A program made the translations under genes and the position numbers. Shown piece after piece: positions 27,117 to 36,610 of a stretch of 39,765 nt of DNA. The stretch comes from an uncultured Lachnospiraceae bacterium (GTDB lineage Bacteria > Bacillota > Clostridia > Lachnospirales > Lachnospiraceae): the NCBI GenBank assembly GCA_946534785.1, contig CAMNCY010000004.1:1-39765 (forward strand). The letters are read 5' to 3'. Position 1 is the stretch's first letter; the number at the start of each line of letters is the position of its first letter. The notes beneath the pieces were generated by a model that saw nothing but the letters and a program-made list of their open reading frames with translations, searched no databases and was not told the DNA's origin.

Positions 27117-28283
27117 ATGAGAAAAATCATTTCAGTCATTGCATTCCTTGCCGTGCTTTCGGGGACTATGGGAAAGACCTTTGATGTTCTGTGGGAGCGC
27201 GACGACGGTTTTTCCAGGGAGGTATATGAGCAGTTCTATGATCTGCCCAGGAACTCGGTGGACGCTGTCGTGATCGGACCGAGTGCCGCAAGAGAGTACT
27301 ATTTTGCAGGGGAGGCCTTCCATCATAACGGCGTAGTCTCCTATAACCTGAGCACCTCCGGACAGCCTTTTTCCGCGATCCTTCCCCTTATCAAAGAGGT
27401 GGAGAAGACACAGGATCCGTCCGTGTATCTGATCGAGTTCCGGGAACTGGAAGAGGATTCGGTCAATCTCGGGGATGTGCGGAAGATCACCGACAATATG
27501 AAGTGGTCCCGCAACAGGATCGATACGATCAATTCCATGCTGGACCAGTACGATGCCACCAGCGGAGAGGCGCCTGTCGAGAGGAAAGATTATTACACGA
27601 GTTTCGGTGTCTACCATAACCGCTGGGAGGACGTGAATGCCGCGGATTTCGGAGAATCGGAGCAGTGGATGGGATTCGGCATCTATAACAGCATCATTAC
27701 GATGACGCCCGAAGACCTGAAGCCTTTTGATGAGTACTATGATATTGATCCTTACTTACTGGGAGAACTGGACCGTCTGATCAGCTATACGGATACGCTG
27801 GATGCAAAAATCGTCTTCGTGCTGATGCCGGCCTTCTTCCACTCGGATTCGAGGGGGCTCCTGAATTGTGCCATGCAGCAACTGCAGGCGAGGGGGCAGG
27901 AGGTTCTCTTCCTGAATCCTCATATGGGGGACATCGGACTTTCGATGGACGTGGATTTTCGTGAAGAAGAGCATGTCAACACCTATGGCAGCATAAAAGT
28001 CACGAATTTCCTTGCCGATTATCTGCAGCAGCAGTACGGACTGCCCGACCGCAGGGGCGGGAACGGGCTTGAGAAATGGACGAATGCTTATGAGGGATTC
28101 CGTAAGGCGATCCTGAAGAGAACGAGCGTCCTGGCGGCCTATGAGGAACTGGGCACGCTTCTGGATACCTGCCGTTTCGAATCGACAGGGGAGCGGACCT
28201 TTGACGTATACGATGAAAACGGAGCGCTGCTGGATCATGCAGCCTTTGATGAGAACGGAAAGAGGATCGAACAGGTTCAATGA
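27117..28283 (+). CDS. membrane-anchored SGNH-like protein (DltD/AlgJ-type partner of MBOAT)
   Basis: N-terminal hydrophobic anchor; VVIGPSAAREY (block I Ser), STSGQPFSAILPLIKEV, EEEHVNTYGSIKVTNFLADYL (block V His-like); position directly after MBOAT. Confidence 0.7.
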   Translation: MRKIISVIAFLAVLSGTMGKTFDVLWERDDGFSREVYEQFYDLPRNSVDAVVIGPSAAREYYFAGEAFHHNGVVSYNLSTSGQPFSAILPLIKEVEKTQDPSVYLIEFRELEEDSVNLGDVRKITDNMKWSRNRIDTINSMLDQYDATSGEAPVERKDYYTSFGVYHNRWEDVNAADFGESEQWMGFGIYNSIITMTPEDLKPFDEYYDIDPYLLGELDRLISYTDTLDAKIVFVLMPAFFHSDSRGLLNCAMQQLQARGQEVLFLNPHMGDIGLSMDVDFREEEHVNTYGSIKVTNFLADYLQQQYGLPDRRGGNGLEKWTNAYEGFRKAILKRTSVLAAYEELGTLLDTCRFESTGERTFDVYDENGALLDHAAFDENGKRIEQVQ

Positions 28284-29884
28284 ATTTGGAAAGACCGGTA
28301 CAGTGGATCATAAAAGCATATTTTACCCTGACGATCCTTCTTGCGGTCCCGCTGGCGGTCTGCAGTTTCCTGACAAGGGTCGTTTTCCGGCAGCGAGTCG
28401 AGAACGATCTGTTTGACTTCCTTCCGGAGAATATCCCGATCCTTCTTGCCTGCAGCGTGCTCTTTCTGGCGATCGCGGCAGTGTATGTGAAGAAGACGGA
28501 AGAAGGCGCCGGTGCGTCCTCCGGCAGGGTCACGGATACGGGATACCTGAAGACGGATCTTCTGTTCCGGATCCTTATGGTCTATGCCCTGGGAGTCTCC
28601 CTGTTCATCATCTTTTCGGTCAGGGGACTTGCCACCAATGACGCCAGGATGCTGAACGATATCATCAACGCGTTCATGCAGGGAGATTACTCCTCCATGG
28701 GGCAGTACGGGTATCTGAGCATTTATCCCTTCCAGATCAGTTATGTCATGATCGGGCAGCTTTTGTATATCCTTTTCGGACCGGACAATTTCCTCGTCTA
28801 CCAGCTGATCAACGTCGTCTGCATCCTCCTTACCATGTGGCTTTTATACGAGATCACCTGGGAAATGTTCGGAAATGAGAGAATCTGCGGCATCATGAGC
28901 CTCCTCGGCTTCGGTGCCATGTTCTTCTATGTGTATTCGACCTATGTCTATAACGACATCTGGAGCTTCCTGCCCCAGACGGCCGCGTTCTGGCTGGAGA
29001 TCCGCTACCTGAAGAAGCCGAAGGCACTGACGGCCGTCCTTGCGGCGGTGTGCATCGCGCTGGCGATCCTTCTGAAATCGAACTGCTATATCGCTCTCAT
29101 CGCCATGGCGGCCATGCTGGTCTTCTCCCCGATCCGGAACAGGGAAGGGGGAAGGGCGCTTGTCCGGAACCTTGTCATAGCGCTTCTTATGTTCGTCCTT
29201 TCGTCGGCGCTTTCTGCGGGCGTCATGCAGGTATATGTGAATAAAGCCGGTCTTCCCAAGGCGCCGGACGGCGTTCCCGCCATGGCGTATTTTGCCATGG
29301 GCATGCAGGAGATGGAGGGAAAATACGGCTGGTACGACGGCTACAACGCCGGAATCTATACACAGAATGAGTGCGACGGCGCGAAGGCTTCCGAGGCCGC
29401 AAAGGAAGAGATCCGGGAAAGGATCCGGTTCTTTGGCGGGAACCGGAAATACTTTGTGAAATTCTACCTGGGAAAATATCTTTCCCAGTGGGCAGACGAT
29501 ACCTTTATCAGTCTCCGGGAGCTGGAGCTTACGGGCCGCCATGTGGAGAACCAGCCGAAGACGGCGGACTGGCTGATCTTCGGAACGGGGTATCATATCA
29601 TGGACGGGATCATGAATGTGTTCCATTTCCTGGTGCTTCTGGGGACCCTTCTCTACGGAGGCCGAAAGATCTTCCGGGATAAGCTCTCCGGTATTTCGGA
29701 TGCGGAAGCTCTGGTCATCATGTTCATCTTCGGAGGCATGCTGTTCCACCAGCTCTGGGAGGCGTCCAGCCGCTATGTGATGCGGTACTTTCTGTTCCTT
29801 CTTCCGGCTGCCGCCTTCGGTATTTATACGGCTGCCCGGAAGCTTGCGGAATACGGGAAGCATGTCCGGAGCACGGATTCATAG
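28280..29884 (+). CDS. polytopic membrane protein, GT-C (GT39/PMT-like) glycosyltransferase candidate
   Basis: Many TM segments; ATNDARMLNDIINAFMQGDYSSMGQYGYLSIYPFQ resembles first extracytoplasmic loop of GT-C enzymes. Confidence 0.68.
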   Translation: MNLERPVQWIIKAYFTLTILLAVPLAVCSFLTRVVFRQRVENDLFDFLPENIPILLACSVLFLAIAAVYVKKTEEGAGASSGRVTDTGYLKTDLLFRILMVYALGVSLFIIFSVRGLATNDARMLNDIINAFMQGDYSSMGQYGYLSIYPFQISYVMIGQLLYILFGPDNFLVYQLINVVCILLTMWLLYEITWEMFGNERICGIMSLLGFGAMFFYVYSTYVYNDIWSFLPQTAAFWLEIRYLKKPKALTAVLAAVCIALAILLKSNCYIALIAMAAMLVFSPIRNREGGRALVRNLVIALLMFVLSSALSAGVMQVYVNKAGLPKAPDGVPAMAYFAMGMQEMEGKYGWYDGYNAGIYTQNECDGAKASEAAKEEIRERIRFFGGNRKYFVKFYLGKYLSQWADDTFISLRELELTGRHVENQPKTADWLIFGTGYHIMDGIMNVFHFLVLLGTLLYGGRKIFRDKLSGISDAEALVIMFIFGGMLFHQLWEASSRYVMRYFLFLLPAAAFGIYTAARKLAEYGKHVRSTDS

Positions 29885-29895
29885 AGAGGCTTTGC

Positions 29896-31506
29896 ATGAC
29901 ATCTTTATATGACAGAATTACGGATAAGACGAAAATTAAGGCCGGAGGCGGGGCGTCCCCCGCAGCGGCCTTTTTATCCCGTCTTTTACAGAAGGTGACC
30001 GTTCGCAGGACGGCCGTCTTCCTGACGGTGTTATACATTCTCAACCTCATCCCGCTCCTTGTACTGGGACATTTCGACTATGCCTCCGCGGACGATTTCT
30101 CGGAAGGCTCTTACTGTCATGCCGTCTGGACGGCGACCCACAGTATCACGGGCGTTTTCGCAGAAGCGGTCCGGGCAGCGGTCCGCTCCTGGTTCAACTG
30201 GATGGGCTATTACGGCTATATGTTCATGGGCTCCATCACGCCGGTCGTCTTCGGGACCCGCGTGTACCGCATCACACCCTGGATCATGCTGGGCATCCTG
30301 ACCTTCTCCACGGTCTATCTTCTGCATGTGCTTTTTGTGCGCCTTGGCGGCGCAAGAAAAGAACTCGCCCTGTGCGTTTCCATGATCACGCTCCTTTTGA
30401 GTGTGGAATGCATGCCGGGCGCCAATGAGCTCATCTTCTGGTACGGCGGTGCAGTCAATTACACACTGTTCTTCGCCTTCTCCGAGATCCTGACCGGACT
30501 GGTGATCAGCCTCCATCTGGACGTCCTTTCCGCGGCCGGGGAGGGACCTCTGGCAGGCAGGGCGACCCGCAGCCGGACGGGACTTGTGATCCGCACGGTC
30601 CTGATTTCCTTCTTTGCCTTTTTTACAGCCGGCGGGAATTATCTCTCCGCCCTTTCCTGCTGTCTGGTCCTTCTTCTGATCGTATTCCTGGCAGGTATCC
30701 GGGGAGAACTTTCAAAGGACCGTCTTCTTCCGGTTCCGGTCATCGTATTCTGCGCGGGCTTTGTCCTGAGCATCGCAGCGCCCGGGAACTCCGTACGTGC
30801 TGCCATGCTGAACGGCTTTGGCCCTGTTAAGACGATCTTTATTTCTCTTCATTATTTCTTTGAGGTCTGTATCGGAGAGATGACGGGCTGGGCACTCCTG
30901 ATGGGCTTTGTCCTTCTGATTCCGATCCTGTGGAAGATGACGGGAGAAATGGATTTTGATTTTCCCTGCCCCCTCATTGTTCTTCTGTTTCTGGGAGGCC
31001 TGACTGCCGCGAATTTCGCACCGCCTCTTTATGCGGAGGGAAATGTGGAAGCGGGCAGGCTCCGTGGGACCCTTTTCCTTCAGTATGTGATCCTGGCGGT
31101 CCTTGCGCTGTTCTATGCTGTCGGCTGGGTCCGGAAATACCTGGGCCGGGAAAAAGGGAGCAAAGAGTTTTCACCGGCTGCTTCTGCGGGACTTCTGGCA
31201 GCCTTCCTCGTTACGGTCTTTGCCGCTGCCATGAGCATCAAGGCGGAGCCGTATTACTTCACCACATCCGCAGCCGCTTTCGATCTTATGAACGGGAGCG
31301 CTGCCGCATATGCGGCGGAATGGGAAGAAAGACTGAAGGTCCTGGAGGATGAGAGCATAAAAAATCCAGCCCTCCCGGCCTTTGTGAACCGTCCGTACCT
31401 TCTGTACTATTCGGACGGGACTAAGGACCCGCAGGACTGGAACAATGTTTCCATGCAGCGATTCTATAACAAGGAATCCGTCATCGTCATCCACGATAGG
31501 AATTGA
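29896..31506 (+). CDS. DUF6056-like polytopic membrane protein
   Basis: FDYASADDFSEGSYCHAVWTATHSITGVFAEAVRAAVRSWFNWMGYYGYMFM and about 10-12 hydrophobic segments. Confidence 0.7.
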   Translation: MTSLYDRITDKTKIKAGGGASPAAAFLSRLLQKVTVRRTAVFLTVLYILNLIPLLVLGHFDYASADDFSEGSYCHAVWTATHSITGVFAEAVRAAVRSWFNWMGYYGYMFMGSITPVVFGTRVYRITPWIMLGILTFSTVYLLHVLFVRLGGARKELALCVSMITLLLSVECMPGANELIFWYGGAVNYTLFFAFSEILTGLVISLHLDVLSAAGEGPLAGRATRSRTGLVIRTVLISFFAFFTAGGNYLSALSCCLVLLLIVFLAGIRGELSKDRLLPVPVIVFCAGFVLSIAAPGNSVRAAMLNGFGPVKTIFISLHYFFEVCIGEMTGWALLMGFVLLIPILWKMTGEMDFDFPCPLIVLLFLGGLTAANFAPPLYAEGNVEAGRLRGTLFLQYVILAVLALFYAVGWVRKYLGREKGSKEFSPAASAGLLAAFLVTVFAAAMSIKAEPYYFTTSAAAFDLMNGSAAAYAAEWEERLKVLEDESIKNPALPAFVNRPYLLYYSDGTKDPQDWNNVSMQRFYNKESVIVIHDRN

Positions 31507-32584
31507 CGGCGTCGATGACCATGGAGACTTCCTCATCGGTCATTTCCGGGAAGAGCGGGAGCGTTGCGCAGTGCGCGGCAAGCTCTTCCGCGTTCGGGCA
31601 GTCGCCCTTCTGATAGCCAAGATCCTTATAGGCCTCCTGCAGGTGGCAGGGGACGGGATAATGGCGGTTGCATTCGATGTCCTTTTCCTTCATGTATGCC
31701 AGGAAGTGTTCCGGATCCGGCACCTGGACCTCGTACATGTGATAGACGTGTTTGGTATTGGCGGGATGCTTCTGGAGACGGAAGAGGGGATTGGTGATCT
31801 CCCGGTCATATCTTGTTCCGATCTCGATCCTTCTTTTCGTCCACTCATCCAGGTATTTGAGGCTGACGGACATGACGGCGCCCTGAATGCCTTCCAGACG
31901 CATGTTGTAGCCCACGACCTCATGATAGTACCGGATGCGGCAGCCCTGGTTCTTGTATACATTGACCTTGTCGATATAGGCGGGGTCGTTGCTGGTAACG
32001 CTTCCGCCCTCTCCGAAGGAATACAGGTTCTTGCCGGGATAGAAGCTGAAGCAGCCGATATCGCCGAGACCTCCGACGCGAACGCCTTCATACTCCGCGG
32101 CCGCTGCCTGGGCGCAGTCTTCCACCACGTACAGTCCGTGACGGTCCGCAATCTCTTTCACAGCGCCGAAATCAAAGGGCTGGCCGTACAGATGTACGCC
32201 GATGATGGCTTTGGTACGGTCCGTGATCTTCTCTTCGATCTTTGCGGGATCGATCTCCCAGGTATCTGCCGTGCAGTCGACGAAAACGGGAGTCGCACCG
32301 CTGTAGGTGACGCCCCAGGCCGTTGCGATATAGGTGTTGGCGGGAACGATGACTTCGTCCCCTTCCCCGATCCCGAGGCAGAGCATGGCAAGGTGGAGCG
32401 CGCTGGTCCCGTTATTCACGCCGGAAGCAGCGGCAACACCCAGATACTGTGCAAATTCCTTATCGAAACGGTCCGCATAGGGCCCGCCGGAAAAAGCGGT
32501 CTCCTCACAGCACCGCGTGATGGCATCCAGGTATTCCTGTCTGTGTTTTGCAAAATCTCTTGTAAGGTCAATTCTTTTGAGCAT
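31487..32584 (-). CDS. DegT/DnrJ/EryC1/StrS family aminotransferase (nucleotide-sugar, QdtB/FdtB-like)
   Basis: NNGTSALHLAMLCLGIGEGDEVIVPANTYIATAW; VVEDCAQAAAAEYEG; CFSFYPGKNLYSFGEGGSVTSND (PLP Lys). Confidence 0.94.
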   Translation of the reverse strand: MLKRIDLTRDFAKHRQEYLDAITRCCEETAFSGGPYADRFDKEFAQYLGVAAASGVNNGTSALHLAMLCLGIGEGDEVIVPANTYIATAWGVTYSGATPVFVDCTADTWEIDPAKIEEKITDRTKAIIGVHLYGQPFDFGAVKEIADRHGLYVVEDCAQAAAAEYEGVRVGGLGDIGCFSFYPGKNLYSFGEGGSVTSNDPAYIDKVNVYKNQGCRIRYYHEVVGYNMRLEGIQGAVMSVSLKYLDEWTKRRIEIGTRYDREITNPLFRLQKHPANTKHVYHMYEVQVPDPEHFLAYMKEKDIECNRHYPVPCHLQEAYKDLGYQKGDCPNAEELAAHCATLPLFPEMTDEEVSMVIDAVNSYRG

Positions 32585-32632
32585 GATTCCTCCTGAGCGC
32601 CCGGCTGTTTTCCGCCTCTTCGGCGGTCTGCG

Positions 32633-33400
32633 TCAGGCTTTCTTTTTATCCTCTTCACGGAACGTCTTCCGAAGGGCCCGGATCCGGATGAGATAGTTGC
32701 GGATCGTTTTCCCGACGTTGACGGTCGTATCATAATTCTCCGTAAAGACCACGGGCATATCATAAATATTGACGCCTTTCCGCTCCGCGCGCAGAAGCAG
32801 TTCTATCATATAGAACCACCCGTTGTCATTTCCGGCTTCCGCCACAAGGTCCCTTGCGACATCCTTCCGCATGAAGGTAAAGCCGCAGATCCCGTCGGTC
32901 GCCTTCATGCCAAGGCTTGCTTTTAAAAGAAAAACAAGACCCGCCGAGGTGATCTTCCGGTACCATTTGCGGCCGACGGTCTTCGAGTCTTTGGAAAAGC
33001 GCGTTCCGTTCACGTATTCGAGCTCCGGTCTTTCCTCGAAAAGCTCGATGGTCCTGCCGAGGTTCGAGATATCGGTGGAAAGATCGATATCCATATATCC
33101 CACCAGCTCGGAGGTGTTTCGTTCGACGCCGGTGCGGAACGCGATGCCGACGCCCTTCTGGTCGATCCGGACATATTCCACGATCCCGGGGTACTCTTTT
33201 TCGAGAGCCCGGCCGATGTCCGGCGTATCATCCTCCGATCCGTTGTCCAGGATCGTGCAGTGATAGGAAACGGGCGCCCTGTCGGGGAAACGCTCCGTAT
33301 GGGAGGGAGCATATTCCGTCATGTAGGCGATCGTCTTCTCAATGCCGTTACGGAGGCGTTTATGTTCATTCAGTACGGGAAAAAGTAAATTGATCTCCAT
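32633..33400 (-). CDS. glycosyltransferase family 2
   Basis: INLLFPVLNEHKRLRNGIEKTI; TILDNGSEDDTPDIGRALE; GYMDIDLSTDI; start at ATG 33398-33400 preferred over track start 33442. Confidence 0.9.
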   Translation of the reverse strand: MEINLLFPVLNEHKRLRNGIEKTIAYMTEYAPSHTERFPDRAPVSYHCTILDNGSEDDTPDIGRALEKEYPGIVEYVRIDQKGVGIAFRTGVERNTSELVGYMDIDLSTDISNLGRTIELFEERPELEYVNGTRFSKDSKTVGRKWYRKITSAGLVFLLKASLGMKATDGICGFTFMRKDVARDLVAEAGNDNGWFYMIELLLRAERKGVNIYDMPVVFTENYDTTVNVGKTIRNYLIRIRALRKTFREEDKKKA

Positions 33401-33404
33401 AAAA

Positions 33405-34370
33405 TCACTGTTTTCTGGGCGTGATCTTCTCCACGCCCGCAATAAGATACCGCTGCCTGCGGTAGGACAGGTTGATCAGGACCGACAGGTACCTGAGAAT
33501 GATGGTCTGCAGCACGAAGACGCCGACAAAACCGACAGCGAGGAACCCCATCGTGGAGCGCCAGCCTTCCACGGTATGGGCGCCGCTCACTGTCTCATAG
33601 AGGATGTCTGCGCCGACGGCGACGGCGATCAGCCCGAAGAGACCGCTTAAATACATGGAGAGTTTTTCCATGATATTCGTGAAATAGATCAGGGAGTCCA
33701 TGGCCAGCATATGCCTTTCATGCCGGTCGGCAAGGGCCTTTTTCCTCTCGGCGGCTCTGTCGGAAACGTAATGCAGGGACTGGGTATTCAGGCCGCAGTT
33801 CATGTAGACCGCTTTCCGGTAGGGAATGTACTGACCGATCGTTTTGATCCGGTTGATGGCGCGGCGGGAGAGAATGCGGAAGGTCTCCGTGTTGATGCTG
33901 CCGTTCCCGTGGTTGGTCCTGTTGTACAGGGAATAGAAGAGCCTGGAACTGAAGGATGTTGCATTGGAGCAGCCGGCGGAAACGACATCGTTTCCCGCGG
34001 CGGTCTCCTGGTAGACCTCAAAGATCAGCTCCGGGTCGTAATCGATGAACATGTCGTCGAATTCATAGACGAAATCGCCGATCGCGATATCGCGGCCCGC
34101 ATTCATGGCCGTTTCCTGTCCCTGGTAATGGCTCATCTGGACGATGCTCACCATCTGCGAATCCATGTGATGCTCTTCAAAGAAGTCATGGATCGCGGCA
34201 ATGCTGTCATCGGTGGAAGCATCGTTGACAAAGATCAGTTCGTATTTCGTAAAACGCTCCCTGAGGATCTTCGTGATCATCTCCAGGAAACTGTCTATAT
34301 AGGCCGCGTCATTGTGCACATACATGACGGCGGAAACAAATTTGCTTTCAGCTTGGATATTGGCAGCCAT
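33405..34370 (-). CDS. glycosyltransferase family 2 (DPM/GtrB-like, C-terminal TM pair)
   Basis: FVSAVMYVHNDAAYIDSFLEMI; ELIFVNDASTDDSIAAI; YEFDDMFIDYDPELIFE; two C-terminal TM helices. Confidence 0.9.
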   Translation of the reverse strand: MAANIQAESKFVSAVMYVHNDAAYIDSFLEMITKILRERFTKYELIFVNDASTDDSIAAIHDFFEEHHMDSQMVSIVQMSHYQGQETAMNAGRDIAIGDFVYEFDDMFIDYDPELIFEVYQETAAGNDVVSAGCSNATSFSSRLFYSLYNRTNHGNGSINTETFRILSRRAINRIKTIGQYIPYRKAVYMNCGLNTQSLHYVSDRAAERKKALADRHERHMLAMDSLIYFTNIMEKLSMYLSGLFGLIAVAVGADILYETVSGAHTVEGWRSTMGFLAVGFVGVFVLQTIILRYLSVLINLSYRRQRYLIAGVEKITPRKQ

Positions 34371-34408
34371 ACGGGTCTCCGTTCGTAAATTCCGGGTTAA
34401 GGCCTGCT

Positions 34409-35590
34409 CTATTGCAGGAATTCATCCAGGTCATAGACCGTGTTGATCTTGCCTGAAAGGACGCTGACCATCCGGGGCCGGTCATGGTTGATGTGGATGG
34501 CAGTCGGCCTGGAGTCGTCCACTTCGGAGGACTTCAGGATGGGTTTCATGGAAAAAAGCGATTTCACGTACCGGTAATCATACCTGGGAAGCATGTATTT
34601 GCGGGCCAGGTGGTCCATGTAAGGCCATGCGCTCTCCGGACGGTACGGACATTCGCCGCAGTTGCCGAGCTGTTCGGGACAGCACAGGCGCCGGCCCTCT
34701 TTTTCGCCCAGCTCTTTTACCGCGAGCTCCTGGCAGTGGAACTTCGGGAGGGCGTCATAGCTGGCGACGTGGGGCGTGAAGGAGACCGCTGTCAGGGAGT
34801 GATAGCCTGTTTTTCCAAAGGGCATGATGGAAAAGAACGGTCCGTCCATGACGGTGAGCCCGATTCCCCTGAGGGCATCGGAGGGCTCGGTCAGAATGAT
34901 CTCGCACAGTTCGTATTTGATGTTGAAACGCTTTTGATCGATCCCCTCGGCCAGGTTCAGCACCTGGTTCGTGGAAGCATAGGTGGCGTTCAGAAGGAAC
35001 GGCGTCTCGAATTCCGAGCCGTCCTCCAGAAGGATCCGGAAGACACCTTCTTCGTCCATGGTCCGGATCTTCGTGATCCGGGCATTGAATAGAAGCGTCA
35101 CATTGGGATATGCCCGGATGGACTCCAGGAAATAATCGCGGAGCATTCTCGCATCATAGGTATATTCCTCTGTCAGGAAAGCACCGTCGCACATCTCCGG
35201 ATTAAAATACCGGGAGACGGGCTGCTCCTCGCAGCGGATCCCGGCGGCCTGGCAGAAGCCCGTGAACTGTTCGGCATCGGTCCACGAAAAGCGGGAGCTT
35301 GTCGCATAGATCTGCTGGAAGCCCCTCTCGATACAGAAATCATAATCCTCGCAGAAGCGCCGGAAATAGCCTGCCGACTTCATTGCCGTCGTCAGGCTCC
35401 GCGGATAATGATATCCCATATGCACCCTGGCCTGGTTGATATACGTTGCCCGTCCGAAGGCTTCGGGATCTCTTTCCAGGACCAGGACCTTCTCGTTTTT
35501 CCCGCCGCAGAGTTTTGCGGCATAAAGACCATAAAGGCCCGCACCGATTATGATCCTGTCGTAAGTTCTGTCTGTCATCATTGATTTCAC
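34409..35590 (-). CDS. FAD-dependent oxidoreductase (DAO superfamily)
   Basis: YDRIIIGAGLYGLYAAKLCGGKNEKVLVLERD FAD-binding Rossmann motif; ARVHMGYHYPRS. Confidence 0.88.
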   Translation of the reverse strand: MKSMMTDRTYDRIIIGAGLYGLYAAKLCGGKNEKVLVLERDPEAFGRATYINQARVHMGYHYPRSLTTAMKSAGYFRRFCEDYDFCIERGFQQIYATSSRFSWTDAEQFTGFCQAAGIRCEEQPVSRYFNPEMCDGAFLTEEYTYDARMLRDYFLESIRAYPNVTLLFNARITKIRTMDEEGVFRILLEDGSEFETPFLLNATYASTNQVLNLAEGIDQKRFNIKYELCEIILTEPSDALRGIGLTVMDGPFFSIMPFGKTGYHSLTAVSFTPHVASYDALPKFHCQELAVKELGEKEGRRLCCPEQLGNCGECPYRPESAWPYMDHLARKYMLPRYDYRYVKSLFSMKPILKSSEVDDSRPTAIHINHDRPRMVSVLSGKINTVYDLDEFLQ

Positions 35591-35645
35591 ATTCTGCCGG
35601 TGCCCCGGCCTGCATCATATATACAGGTTCGACAGGGTAACTGGC

Positions 35646-35689
35646 ATTATATTAGTATACTGGAAACGGGCCAAAAGTGAAAGTATAAT
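35646..35689. promoter_or_regulatory. divergent promoter pair between FAD oxidoreductase and ATP-grasp genes
   Basis: Minus: TTGGCC (35674-35669)-17 nt-TATAAT (35651-35646). Plus: TATAAT at 35684-35689, 25 bp before ATG 35714. Confidence 0.5.
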
Positions 35690-35713
35690 ATAAAGGATCG
35701 AACGGAGGGGCTT

Positions 35714-36610
35714 ATGAAAGGCTGGCTTACGGTAAACGAATTTGTGAGGACGCCGAAGTTCCGGGACCTTTTCGGTCTTTTGGAAAAGGCGGCGGAGGAT
35801 AAGGGGATTGCCCTTACCCGGATGACGAATGCAGGGATCTTCCGGATCCTGGGAGAGACAGGGTATGACCTGGAGAGGCTTCCCGCCGGGGAGCGGCCGG
35901 ATTTTGTCCTGTTCTGGGATAAGGATATCCGGCTTGCCCGTGCGCTGGAAGCGCAGAGGCTTCGGCTCTTCAACAGGGCCGGCGCCATCGAAGTGTGCGA
36001 TGATAAGTCGCTGACTTTCCTTGCCCTTACGGGAAAAGGCATACGGATGCCGAAGACCTGGCTTTCTCCCAAGAAGTTCCATGCGGACGGTCTTTTCAGC
36101 GAAGAACTGATCGCCGCAGCGGAAGAGGACCTTGGCTATCCCCTGGTGGTCAAGGAGTGTCTGGGGTCCTTCGGCGCACAGGTGTATCTTGTGCATGACA
36201 GGGAGGAGCTCCTTGACAGGGTCCGGATGATCGGGGACAGGCCGTATCTTCTTCAGGAATACATCGCTTCCTCTGCGGGAAGGGATATCCGGATCCAGGT
36301 GGTGGGAGAGAAGATCGCCGCCGCCATGCTACGGAGGAACCCTTCCGACTTCAGGGCAAACCTGACGAACGGCGGCTATGCACAGCCGTATACACCGGGC
36401 GATGCAGAGGCGCAGATGGCGCTGCAGGCGGTAAAACTCCTCGGCCTGGACTTTGCGGGCGTCGACATCCTCTTCGGGGATGAAGGAGAGCCCATCCTTT
36501 GCGAAGTGAATTCCAATGCCCATTTCAGGAACCTGTACGACTGCACGGGCATCAATACGGCGGACTTCATAATGGAGCACATCTATGACGAAATGGTGGC
36601 TGGTATATAA
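35714..36610 (+). CDS. RimK-like ATP-grasp family protein
   Basis: YPLVVKECLGSFGAQVYLV; YLLQEYIASSAGRDIRIQVVGEKIAAAMLRR; GVDILFGDEGEPILCEVNSNAHF. Confidence 0.9.
   Translation: MKGWLTVNEFVRTPKFRDLFGLLEKAAEDKGIALTRMTNAGIFRILGETGYDLERLPAGERPDFVLFWDKDIRLARALEAQRLRLFNRAGAIEVCDDKSLTFLALTGKGIRMPKTWLSPKKFHADGLFSEELIAAAEEDLGYPLVVKECLGSFGAQVYLVHDREELLDRVRMIGDRPYLLQEYIASSAGRDIRIQVVGEKIAAAMLRRNPSDFRANLTNGGYAQPYTPGDAEAQMALQAVKLLGLDFAGVDILFGDEGEPILCEVNSNAHFRNLYDCTGINTADFIMEHIYDEMVAGI

Noticed and set aside
23558-28283. Canonical dltABCD operon
   Set aside because: No DltA-type adenylation enzyme; first gene is an FkbH/HAD-IIIC protein, so D-alanylation is not supported.
31445-32596. 383-aa plus-strand ORF opposite the DegT aminotransferase
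   Set aside because: Antisense shadow of a clear PLP enzyme with intact active-site motif.
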